In this document: positions 1 to 44,200 of the stretch, piece after piece
Numbering within the stretch: position 1 is the stretch's first letter
Layout of the letters: every line of letters starts with the position of its first letter
Assembly: GCA_027574665.1 (NCBI GenBank)
Contig: CM050690.1
Span: forward strand, 40,973,665 to 41,037,664
Direction of reading: 5' to 3'
From: Rhynochetos jubatus
Lineage: Eukaryota > Chordata > Aves > Eurypygiformes > Rhynochetidae
DNA: 64,000 nt
The notes under the pieces: model-generated
The model's input: only the letters and a program-made list of their open reading frames with translations
Databases searched by the model: none
Told to the model about the DNA's origin: nothing
Program-made: the position numbers and the translations under genes

Positions 1-32685
<32,685 letters not shown>

Positions 32686-32845
32686 CACGGCCGGAGTCTT
32701 TTTTTTTTTTTTTTTCTAAACATACAAATTGAAGGGGATAGTCAAGTTTTACGTTTGAAACCTACAGACTGCTGAAAGTTTCAAATAATTTTATAAGCAT
32801 AGTATTTTCAAGTTGAATTTTGTGGAATAAAAGGCCCTTTAATCT
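32686..32845 (+). terminator. PSIP1: PSIP1 3'UTR with poly(A) signal
   Basis: The short 3'UTR has a T run at about 32,699-32,715 and a canonical AATAAA at 32,826-32,831. Cleavage would fall near 32,845. A second candidate, ATTAAA at 33,375-33,380, could serve a longer transcript. Confidence 0.7.
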
Positions 32846-34672
32846 TGGGTTTAAAGTATTTAAACACTTTTGCCAATAGTTTTTGTCCAGTATTATCAGG
32901 TAACACATTTCAGGAGATGAAAATTCCAGTTAGGAGACAAACGCTTACGTGTTACAGGACTTAGAGTTGTAGTATATTTTTATCTGACTACTGTATGTTT
33001 GTCTAGCTCGTAGCAGGAAAAAGTGTAAATACTTTTAACCGCCTAACCGCTTCGTTTGTACAAAACCTGCTCCCGTCCTCTCACACGGACCCCTGTTTGC
33101 GCATAGTTTACGAGCTCTCGTTGGGATGTCTTCTCACTGTGTTTCGTAGGAGCAGGAAGCGGCGTTTTGAAGATGTTGACGTAGGAGTATTCTTAATCGC
33201 CTTTTTTAAACAAGTTTAGTTCCGTTCTTGCAAAACTCATTGTGCCAATTTACTGCAACGTTGACTTTTCGGTATGCTTTTGGTATAGTAAGTATACTAG
33301 AGAGGAATCTGGTGTTTTCATGGAACCTGTGGATGCACACTGGTCGGAATACACTGTTTTGAGCAATTGATGCAATTAAAGAATTTAAACTGACGATGAG
33401 AGACTCGTTCTTGATACAGGTACGGAGCGAAACACTGGCGGGAACAAGCGTCCGGCTGTGGTACTGCAGCGGTTTCATTGCCTCGGCGTCAGCTGGGGCA
33501 TTTCTGACCTGCATTTCCAGCCAAACGCTGGTGAAGTATTTCCAGGGAAACTCCTGATGGCACGAAAGGGAAGGGAATGGGTACAAGCTCCTCTGAGAAC
33601 TCTGGCTGGGGGCGCGCCTGTGCGGCTGGAAAACGGTACGTGGCAGAGGCCGGCCCGTGGAGAAGCGGGACTTGCGGGGTCCCAGGGCGCTCGCTGGGGG
33701 TCTGTGGGGGAAGGGGACAGCATTCTGGCGGTGCCCGCCACCTTGTGCTGCGTCGGCTTCCAGGCAGCAGCGAAACACGATGCCCCTGCTGAACGAAGGG
33801 CAGCTCAACCCCGCAACCCCTGCATACTTACCCCTCTTCCTGCTGTACCTTCCTGCTGTGAGCAGACTAAAACTCCCTTCCCTGCTCCGCTGATCCAAGG
33901 GGGAAGGGGGCGCGGTGCACGCCGCAGGGACGCCTCCGTGTCGCTGCTCAAAGCCGCGTGCTCGCCCGTGAGGTCTGGCACGGGGTGATGGCAGCGTGTT
34001 GTAACACGCAGGCTGTTGGGAAGCTGAGGGGCCGGGCCGCCGGGAAGGGCCCGCGATGGAACGCTGACGCCGGTATTTACAAAGCCGAATCCACTCGGGG
34101 GTTGCTGGAAGTTACGGTTCGGCACGGGAAGACGCTCCGGTTCGCAGGAGCGCGGTTTGATGTTGAAGGCAGCAGCCTCCTCCCGCGCTGCGGGGGGCAT
34201 GAGCACGCGGTCACAGCACGAAACGCCAGGATGGCTGGCGGCGCTTTCCGCCTGCATCGCGAGCAGGTACTTGCGCAGCGAAGTGGAAGGTGTCCGTGTA
34301 CCACAGCTGAGCAGCCGTCGGATCTGGAAGATGGTACCTCAGGTGAAACCGGGGAGAGCGACAGGCAGTGCTCCGCGTCGCTGTCCTGCCAGCAAGGTGA
34401 AAACTCATGAGGCAGAAGAAACTCCCGAGACCTTTCGGAAGTTTGGACGACGTTCGTACTGCCAAGTCGCTGAAAGAGGTCAGAAAGTCAGCCACCTGTT
34501 CAGGTTCGTGCTTTCTAGACCCTACGGGTTTTACTACGCCAGCCGTTTCGCTTTCCTCTGCAGGTACGGACACCAGGCTTCAGGTGTCGGCAGGCGCAGC
34601 CCTCGGGTGTTGGCTGAAACGCAGCTTGCACCGACCCCCTCGAAGTTCTGCACCCCTGCATCCAGCGCACTG

Positions 34673-35594
34673 TGTGCCCTGGTCCGGGCACGCCGGCAGC
34701 TCGGCACCAGGCGGCCGCTTGCTCGTCCTACCCGCGGTGGGATGGCGGGGAAGCAAATCCAAGGAAAGGCTGATGCGTCGAGACAAGGACGGGGGGATCA
34801 CTCACCACTTATGGTCACAGCAAAACAGACTCCACTTGGGGAAGGAAGATCAGTTTAATTTGTTACTAATCAAATCAGAACAGGATAATGAGAGTCAAAC
34901 CCAGACCTTAAGAACACCTTCCCCCTACCGCTCTCTTCCCTGGCTCAGCTTTACTCCCCATTTCTCTACCTCCTCCCCCCAGCAGCGCAGGGAGACAGGG
35001 AAAGGGGTTGTGGTCAGTCCACCACACGTTGTTCCTGCCACTCCTTCGTCCTCTCCCAGGGGAGACAGCTCTCCATGAACGCTCCAGCACGGGTCCTTCC
35101 CACGGGATGCAGTTCTATTGCTCCAGCGTGAGCCCCTTACGCAGGGTGCAGTCCCTCAGGAGCAGCCTGCTCCAGTGTGGGCTTCTAATGGGAGTCATGG
35201 AGTGGGGCCACCTGCTCCGGCGTGGGGTCCTCCCCGGGCTGCAGAGGGGTCTCTGCTCCCCTGTGTCCCTCCGTGGCTGCAGAGCACAGCCGGCCCTCTC
35301 ACCACGGGCTGAGGGGAACCTCTGCTCCGGCCACCTCCTCCCGCCTGTCCTCGCTGGGCTGGGAATCTGCCTGGTTGTCTCTCTCATGTCCCACCCCTCG
35401 CTCCTGCGTCTCCCCGCACCCTCTGTTCCCCCTTCTGGTTCTGTTTGTTTCCCGCTCCTACGTGTGTCCGCCGCGGAGGCGCCGACTGGGCAGCAGCAGA
35501 TCCGACTCGGAGCCAGGGGAGCTTCCAGCAGCTTCTCGCAGGAGCCACCCCTGCGGCCCCGCTCCCCAAACCCACCACCGCACAACCCGACACA
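34673..35594 (-). mobile_element. Near-full-length solo LTR, antisense, no visible target-site duplication
   Basis: Colinear along its whole length with the 21,109-22,057 copy. Shared stretches include CTCACCACGGGCTGAGGGGA and TGTGTCCGCCGCGGAGGCGC, and it ends CACAACCCGACACA. The + strand start (about TGTGCCCTGGTCC) is diverged. The flanking bases do not repeat. Confidence 0.83.
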
Positions 35595-37284
35595 CGGAAC
35601 AAGGGGTCTAAGAAGAAATCGCTGATCGTACCTGCTGTGCCGTCGGAAGAAAAAGCCCCGACAGAAACGCCGAACACGGGCAAGGGGCCACCGAAACACT
35701 GTTCTCTCATTTTCCGTGGTGAAGTAACAAACCTGCTTGGAATCTCTGCTCCCTGAAACACCGCGGGTGCCCAACAGGCAGCCAAAGCGCAAACGCCCAG
35801 CTGGCGTCACAGGCACGGCCGGGCGCAACGCTGCGGGCCGCTCCTTCCGAAACGGACACGCTAAACAATCGAACCCGGACACAGCTGCCCGGTGACAGCT
35901 CCCGGGGAGCAAAAGCATCTTCACAAAAACCGACGGGTTGGCGCCACCCTTTTTGTTTCATTTGTCACGTGCGTTGAACCATCCCGCGTGAAACGGGACC
36001 GGGACACGCAAACGGCAGCTTCCGGTGGGAGTTGGCTTCTGCTCCGTCGATAGGCGGAGGGCGCGCTCAGCTCCCACAGCCGGGCTGTGCCCAGCCCCTC
36101 TCTGCCTTGCCGGGAGCGTAAAGCTGGAACACGTCTGACCGCAGCTTTTGGCTGGAAGAAAGGTAAATGGGCTGGGTGAAAGGCAGCCTTTAGCGGGACG
36201 GAAGGATAAACGCGCGTTTTGGCTCCGCGCTTCTCCCTGCTGCTGAAGGAAGAAAAAACCGAAGCACAGACGCCGAACGCCTACGGACTGCCAGGCTGGA
36301 ATTCGGCACGAGCAGCCATCAGACAAGCACGTGGCATCCTTAGGAGTTGGGCCAGCTGCCTACCGGATCGCAGATCCAGTGCTGCCCGCGCCACTGCCGG
36401 GGGACAGCTGAGGAGCCTGCGGGAAGGTGAAGAGCAGCAACTCGGAGGCGAGCGCTGACGGTGCGAGCAGCGGCGTGTGACGGCGGCTCGAGGCCGCCCA
36501 GCCCCAGCAGTGACCGGCGTGGTGGGCAGGGCACTCCCTCCCCTGCGCATCCCCGGGGGATGACAGAACTGCCACCGCCTGCTGTGCTCGGGCCGCTACT
36601 CCGTCCTCTGAACGCAGAGGCCAACAGCTGGCTGACCTACAAAGGCCACCCCTCCCCAAAATACCCTGGGCTTTGTCCTAAAAAAAGCACAGATTTACGT
36701 TCACATGACCCAAAACACGGCCAGAAAGCAGACGGATACGCGAGCGCCGAACGGAATCCTGCGAACGCTGCAGACGCTTGTTTCAAGCCATCCGAGACCG
36801 TCAAGTAAGCGCTGGCGGAATCCGTGGGCCCGAGCAGGACTGGCCGGCGTGTCAGATGCGTTGCTGTAGGCAGGGTATCGGAGCTGGCTGCCGCTCGCAC
36901 CACCCACAACTCGGCTCTTTTTGAGAACTGGCTGCAGCCTCCAAGGGAAAAGCGGTTAGCGCTACCAGCTTTCCGAAGGAAAAGGGAAGGAAGGAGAGGC
37001 CTTCCAAAGGCAAGGCACTGTAGGTAAGCACAGTCTGTCTTGGCAAGCAGAGTTTCAACTTGACAGCCGGCCAGCAAGTGCGAATCGGTCACCAGCAACG
37101 CTGAGGGCACCGGAGCGACGCTAATGTAACAAGGGCACAATGAACACCGTGCACGGACGGAGCTGCCCGTGCGGCCCGCGGGTAACAAAGCTGTTCGGAA
37201 AGCAGGCTGCAGTTCAGTGACGGGTGAAACGCACTTCGCTCTTCACGGACGGAGTCGGAGCACGAGGGCAGCAGCAGCTTAGGT

Positions 37285-37665
37285 AGAATCACAGAACCAC
37301 GGAATGGTTTGGGTTGGAAGGGACCTTACAGACCATCTAGTTCCAACCCCCCTGCCATGGGCAGGGACACCCTCCACTAGACCAGGTTGCTCAAAGCCTC
37401 ATCCAGCCTGGCCTTGGACACTTCCAGGGATGGGGCACCCACAGCTTCTCTGGGAAACCTGTTCCACTGCCTCACCGCCCTCTCCAGGAAGAATTTTTTC
37501 CTGGTATCTAATCTAAATCTGCTTTCAGTTTAAACCCGTTACCCCTTGTCCTGTCACTACAGGCCCTTGTAAAAGTCCCCCCCAGCTTCCTTGTAGGCCC
37601 CTTCAGGTACTGGAAGGTGCTGTAAGGTCTCCCCGGAACCTTCTCTTCTCCAGGCTGAACAAGCA
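37285..37665 (-). mobile_element. CR1 LINE fragment, antisense to PSIP1 and co-oriented with SNAPC3
   Basis: On the + strand it reads AGAATCACAGAACCACGGAA, TTGGGTTGGAAGGGACCTTA, CTCCACTAGACCAGGTTGCT and CCTTCTCTTCTCCAGGCTGA. It is a well-preserved 5'-truncated CR1 just downstream of the SNAPC3 3' end. Confidence 0.92.
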
Positions 37666-37891
37666 AGATGCAAGCACCCCCCCTGTTCGGAGTCCTTTCC
37701 CTTGAGCCGAACAGACCCCTGGAACCTCCCAAGGTCGCAGCTGCTTTTGCAAGGTGTCCTCCCTTTATATGTCTGTCTTCACAGGGTCCACAATCTCCAA
37801 GCTGCTGGGATGTCGTCCAAGTGTATTAAAAACATGTTACTGACTAAAATGGAGTAGAGGTCTGAGCATATTTTTCCATGCCAGATTACCT

Positions 37892-37897
37892 TTTAAT
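37892..37897 (-). terminator. SNAPC3: Candidate SNAPC3 poly(A) signal (ATTAAA)
   Basis: On the minus strand this reads ATTAAA, about 190 bases after the SNAPC3 stop codon. No AATAAA is seen closer to the stop. It is a common variant signal, so this is a reasonable but unproven 3' end. Confidence 0.45.
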
Positions 37898-38089
37898 ATC
37901 ATCCTTAGTCATAAAAGCACAGTGGAAAGACTCCCAGTGCAAAGGGCTCCTTCCAGCTCAGGGGAGAGGGTTAAAAGCCTAGCCCAAAACCCAGCAGCAG
38001 GCTCAAAACTCAAGCTGTTTGGTGGTTTAACACACAGAGCAACAGATTCACGAAGTAGTTTACTCAATTCCTGCTGCTTCACGTCAGTT

Positions 38090-38237
38090 TCAGTTGAAAA
38101 TCCCAGGATCGACATAGGGATAGGCTAGAAACTCCCCCAGTTTGTTGCCTTCCGCATCATAATGGAGCATCCGAAAACAAACTTCGCAGAAGAAACAAGG
38201 ATCCTCAGGTGCCAGACTGTCTTTGTTGGTCACCCAC
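38090..38237 (-). CDS. SNAPC3: SNAPC3 coding exon 9 (residues 329-377 and stop)
   Basis: Encodes [20 protein letters not shown], then [20 protein letters not shown] and the end PYVDPGIFN. Contains the last zinc-type cysteines (C343, C346, C349). Acceptor CAACCTGCAG on the minus strand; TGA at 38,092-38,090. Confidence 0.97.
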
Positions 38238-41200
38238 CTGCAGGTTGCAAAACACAGGTGTTTTCCATGTGAATCCAACACATCCATGACAAACATCTCA
38301 AGGTTTTAGTCAGGGGTGGGGATAGTGGCAACAAACACCAGCCACAAGGTCGTACTGACCGGGCGGAACCTGCACTGCCTGCCCCGGGCCCCAGGCACAC
38401 AGCTCTTCTCCAAACTCCACACCCGTTCCGTGTCAGTCCCAGCTGCTGCCTTACACTGCTACGGCAGCGCTGCCTGAGGAACGCCTCAAACCTGCGTAGC
38501 TGGTACAGCGCGTAACCAAAAAAAACCAAGCAAAACACCCAGAACTAACGGGCATCTTCCGCCCACCCCATGGCCATTTAAGTCGTAAAAGATAAATCTG
38601 TTTTCCCTTAAGGTAAGAAACCGCGACACAGAGCAGGGACGTGACGGATCCGAACTACCCTGAGTAACGCCCAAATCCATTTTCTGGTCTAAGAGAGGGG
38701 CCTGGGTGATGCGGACCAGAGGAGGAGGGGGTTGCTGCACGCTCCGGCGGGCGCTGAAGGCAGCTGAGGAGGGCCGGCCGTGTCACCGAGCAATTAATTT
38801 ATGGCAGCACTCGGAGGCCACGGGAGCTCAAGGCCTCTAGCGATTAAAGATGCTCTCCGCACAGATTAGAACATGCGGGACAGCCAGCCAAAGCAGCTCT
38901 GCGCTCCGTGGTTTAGCATCTCCCCACTTAAGCTTAGTGCTTAATCCTGGTTTTAATTTAATGCATTTACATCACCTCTGGTAATGCCCTCCCCACCCCA
39001 TCTTCCCCCCATACTGACCCCTTGGCTCCACCCCCCCTTATGGCCCAACGCCGCGCAGATTACAGCCACCGCGAGGGCACCCTCGGGGCTCTGCCAGGAG
39101 CACCGGGACGGGCTCCCATCACGAGGAGAATTGGCTGTTTGCCTGATTCCAGGGAAGTCTAAGGCCAAACCCTCAAGATAACAAGGACACAGCTGCTGTG
39201 TCAAACTCGGACTGAGCGCATAAGCTGCCCCGGGGGGAAGAGGGGCAGCGGGCGTTTCCGTAAGTACATCGCCCAGGGAGCACAGCCCAGTCTGCAGGAC
39301 TCCTTGAGAGGATGATCCACCCAGTCTGTCGAAAGGCCTTCTCTCGTCTCAGACCACCGAAGGGTATAAAGAGCACCAAGTTCACATTCTCCTCTCTTCA
39401 CTGCCGAAAATCTGTGCAGCTCCCTCACGTACAGCTGCACAGCACGGTTGTCAGGTAGGAGTGCCCTGTGGGGAAAGCTACATGCCTTTTAAGGATCTCT
39501 AGATTTTACTGTATTAAAGTTGGACCGACCCGTACTTCCCTCCGCTTGGACGCCAGATTTAACAAAAGCTCTGTGTGACTTCTGGCAAATGAATCTGAAT
39601 CACCTACCTTGGCGTAGGGGAAAAATGCAGCATTTTCCCCCCAAAAAGTAACTGATTGAGAGCTGAGCTTGACGTGTGCAAAAGAACCTGAGCCAAATAA
39701 TCAACCTCTTTATCGTTTCGGTTATCACCCCAAATCATCGCCTGCATATGAACGCTACCGGCAGGATGGTGGGACAGGGAGAGGAACGCTGCCTGAAGAG
39801 CAGGACCTCAGGATACTTGCATGAGGATTATTCACATCTTGTCAAATACATACAGGGCTTTGATTATTATTTTTTTTAAAGTGAGTAGCAGCACCTGGAC
39901 AGACATTGAAAAAGACAGCTGAAAAAGATGAAGACTGTAGCGTACCTGGCTGTATACATTTTACACACGAAGCATTTTCTGGTACATAACCAGTGCTTCT
40001 TGATTCGCAAGGGATAGAGGTTCCTGTTCAGGCAGTCATCGTGATGAATGAGCCTTGAGGGAAATAAACACAGACATAAATACAGTAAGGACTCAGCCAC
40101 ACGGGGATTTATCTGAACATAAGCACAGACGTTGAAGATAAGGCATGATTTAAATTCCAGTGTAAACTAGGACCGGACTTCTGCTCAGCACTGCCCAACA
40201 CAGGTGAGGACCTGGATACAGGTGGCTAGTTGCACCATCCGTGTGTGGACTTTATGGGCAGGAGCAAATGCAGTTTGGGAAGTAACTCGGAAGCCTTCTG
40301 ATCATCTGCTTCATACGGTCTTTTCAAAGCTTTTACCTCCTACACAGACTAACAGGCGAAAACATCATCAGGTGAATATTTAGAGGTGCATAACCCTGAC
40401 GTCATCCACTTGCAATTCCTACGCGCTTCTTTGGGCTGCAGTCCTCTTGGGAGGCACCCATTGTTTATTAACAATGCATAGGTACCCCAGGCTTCTGGGA
40501 ACGGAAAAGCTCCGTCACCCGCTGCAGACAATCAGAGGTGTGCTCTCTCCACCCATCCACCGCACTACACTGAGCAGAGCATGCTCAACAGTTCTACCGT
40601 TGATGTGGTTGTCACCTCACAGCCATGCTCACCTCCTCCTTCTCTCCCTCGCCTACTCGCTGCAGCCCTCTAGCTCCACTCCTCTGTTCTCTTTTCAGCC
40701 CCTGCCCCTTGGCAGCAAGCCTAAACTAAAAGTCCAGCTGACTCCAGCCGAAGCCATTAACGGCATTCTGCCCCGCGGTGTAAATCTGCCGCCCGTCGGC
40801 TCCGCACAGAAAGATTTTCACGGTGGGGGCTCACCGCAGTGGCACCAGGCTAGTTAGAAAGCAGTCTTTTTCTGCAGACAAATTAGTAACAAGCTAAAAA
40901 GCAAGGGAGATGATTACTTTCTTCCTTGCAGAGGTAGTCACCTGTATATGGAACAAAATCTTCAATAACGCAGCGGAATAATCTTAAAAGTTAGTCTAAC
41001 AAATATTCGGCATTTTATGTCTGAAGTTGGTCCACAGCAGGCTTGCTTTCAGCTGCCTAAGGACTGCCAGAGAGCAGTGATTTACCTGATGTCTGTGATG
41101 ATGATGATATGCTCACAGTTCCCTTGGTGGCAGAAAAGGTACGGAAAGCCAATTTTGAGGGACAAATCATTAAACGTGTAGTCCTCCATCTTAACAGACT

Positions 41201-44200
41201 GAAGATTTCCATAGCCTCTGTCATGCGATTCTGACCACTCGATAATTGTTCTGTAAACAGAAAGGCCATCAGCACAGCAATGCTATAATCTGTGAATGAG
41301 CAGAAAAGGAAGGCCTTGGGGGACACGCAAAACTCTTCACTGGGACGCAGTTAAAAAGATGGAAGTCAAAACAGCTCACAACATTGTGTAATAATTTAAG
41401 GTAATTTCGCAGCAATACCACCACCTCACAGAACCGTGCACCGTTCTTGCGGAACACATGACTTTAAGTGCCACCAGGCAGTTTCCCAAGGAGCCCAGTC
41501 AGAGTGCACGCTCCTGACGGCACCCGCTGAAGTCAGGCTGTTAGCAGCACAGCACTTCCTCAAGCACTCCAGCAATTCCAAGTTACCAGCAGGTCATTTC
41601 TGTTCCTTTGGCCAGTAACTTTGCTCTTAAGTATTAAAAAGGTTTTCATAGTTTAAACGGGTATGAGTTGTGCTCAACCAGTGTGAGCTACAGTTCCCAG
41701 TAACAGGTAAGTGGGACTCTTGGCAACCTCATCTCAGATTTCTTTTCTCCACAGTCATGCAGTCCCCTCGCTGACTTTTCCATGAAGGCATTCAGCACGT
41801 TTTCAAGGCTGAGGGCTGACTTCCATGCAGCTGAGCTTGTTGTCCTTCTGACCCATATTCATCCACACGGCCAAGTCTTTTGGCGGTCATCACGGCTCGG
41901 GAGGGCACTTAAAAAGCCAGCGCAGAGTGGCACCTGGCACAGCAATCCCATCCCAACAGAGCAAAACAGGATTTCCAGGGAGAGAAATCCATTCATCCCC
42001 TTGTCAGAAGGGAAGTGAGTGGAAGGCATCAGCAGGCAAGAAAAGTTAAACTTCTATGTAAAAATTAATTCAACATGAAAAAAACCAGTAAAGTCCATTC
42101 TAGCTTTGTACACTAGACATTCCAGCCTTAAAAACAACACAAATTACAATCACAGCAAAATAAGTTTCCTACCAACATTTTCCTTAGTCAATGTTACAAA
42201 TACTGTACCTGCTCAGATCTCTGCATTCCGGGTACCTTTTATCGTTATAAAAGATGCCTTCAAAATAAAAGAAAGCAGATTTGTAGACATCCTGAGCGAG
42301 AAAGAGAGAGAGAGAGGGGTAAGTCTGCATTAGCGTTTGTGAGAGATTAACCACCTGAAACAAGAACTTGTCAAAACCCAAGCACTTTACGTACCTAAAT
42401 TGTATTAAGAGACCTCATCCTACAGGCTTCTAAGAAAAGTTTTGCACTGTTTTGAGATGCTGGTGTGACATCAAGTCACAATGTCCAGCTACTTCCTGGG
42501 AAGCAGGGCCTCAGCACACACAGAGGTTGCTTTGGAAGACAAATGCCTTAACCACGAATGGCCCCCTCCTCCAGCTCTTACTGCTGAGAGCAACGCCAGA
42601 TGGTACGGGATAGCCCTTCGGCCAGTTAGGGTCAGCTGTCCCAGCTGTGTCCCCTCTCAGTCTCTGGCCCACCCCCAGCCCACTGGCCTTGCGGGGACCT
42701 GGAGAGCCAGCCTCAGCAATGGCCAAACACTGGTGTGTGACCTCAGGTAGTCCTGTGAGAAGCAGGGAGTTGGACTCGATGATCCTTATGGTGCCTCACA
42801 ACTCAAGATACTCTACGATTCTATACAAATTACTGTGCGTGGTTTTGCAACTTAAAACCAGCCATACAATCAGAGAAAGAAATGGAACAGAGTTATACAA
42901 TATACACATATATATAGCCAAAATTAAGAGGGGAAAAAACATACATTTTTTTTATTTAGACACAAACGTCATTTAACATCTAAGAAAGGAGTAATTGTCT
43001 AATTAAGTCATATATCTGCTCCCCATAATTTCCATCTTCTGTTGTTGCTATCAATACAGTCTTTATATGAAGGACATCAGTGGGCCAGGCAGGAGCCACG
43101 GATGTCATCTGGACTTCTGCAAGGCCTTTGCCTTTGACACAGTCCACTGGATGCGACCATCCAGAGGGTAATGGTCAATGGCTCAATGTCCAGATGGAGA
43201 CTGGTGACAAGTGGTGTCCCTCAGGGGTCCGCACTGGGAGCAGTACTGTTTAACATCTTCATCAGTGACACAGAGAGTGGAATCGAGTGCACCCTCCGCC
43301 AGTTTGCAGATGACACCAAGCTGTGTGGTGCAGCTGACATGCCTGAGGGATGGGATGCCATCCAGAGGGACCTGGACAAGCCTAAGAAGTGGGCCCATAT
43401 GGACATCATGAGGTTCAACAAGGCTAAGTGCAAGGTCCTGCACCTGGGTCAGGGCAACCCCCAGTATCAATACAAGCTGGGGGATGAAGGGGTTGAAAGC
43501 AGCCCTGAGGAGAAGGACTTGGTGCTGGTGGACGAGAAGCTGGACATGAGCCGGCAGTGTGCGCTGCAAGCCCAGAAAGCCAACCATATCCTGGGCTGTT
43601 TCCAGAAAAGCGTGGGCAGCAGGGCGAGGGAGGGGATTCTCCCCCTCTACTCTGCTCTTGTGAGACCCCACCTGGAGTGCTGCATCCAGCTCTGGGGCCC
43701 CCAGTACACAACAGACATGGACCTGCTGGAGCATCCAGAGGAGGCCACAAAAAATGCTCAGAGGGCTGGAGCCCCTCTGCTATGGGGACAGGCTGAGAGA
43801 GTTGGGGTTGTTCAGCCTGGGGAAGAGAAGGCTTTGGGGAGACCTTACTGCGGCCTTCCAGTACTTAAAGGGGGCCTAAAGAATGATGGAGGCAAACTTT
43901 TTACAAGGGCCTGTAGCGACAGGACGAGGGGTAATGGTTTTAAGCTAAAAGAGGGGAGATTTAGACTAGATATTAGGAGTAAGTTTTTTTACAGTGAGGG
44001 TGGTGAAACACGGGAACAGGTTTGCCCAGAGATGTGGTAAAAGCCCCATCCTCGGAAACATTCGAGGTCAGGCTGCACTGGATGGGGCTCTGAGCAAGCT
44101 GATCTAGTTGAAGGTGTCCCTGCCCATGGCAGGGGGGTTGGACTAGATGACCTTTAAAGGTGCCTTCCAACCCAAACCATTCTGCGATTCAGTGATAATC

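Larger units (their letters stand above)
32846..37891. other. Gap between converging PSIP1 and SNAPC3
   Basis: About 5 kb. The first 550 bases are AT-rich, probably distal PSIP1 3'UTR. From about 33,400 to 37,260 the sequence is GC- and CpG-rich on both sides of the LTR at 34,673-35,594. Long open frames occur on both strands (for example 33,206-33,898 minus and 34,157-34,858 plus), but they overlap each other, resemble no protein I know and fit stop-poor GC-rich DNA. An antisense CR1 follows at 37,285. I see no gene here. Confidence 0.65.

Noticed and set aside
33206..33898. 230-codon minus-strand open frame between the genes
   Set aside because: It runs across both AT-rich and GC-rich sequence, overlaps open frames on the other strand and has no recognisable domain or promoter context.
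34157..34858. 233-codon plus-strand open frame
   Set aside because: It runs into the start of an LTR and has no protein-like composition or known homology. Best explained by stop-poor GC-rich DNA.
35115..35924. 269-codon minus-strand open frame
   Set aside because: Mostly inside the LTR at 34,673-35,594; the translation is low-complexity Gly/Arg/Pro typical of GC-rich non-coding sequence.
43171..44040. 289-codon frame as a host gene
   Set aside because: It is a truncated CR1 reverse transcriptase, shown by the FADDTKL motif and the CR1 3' end that follows.
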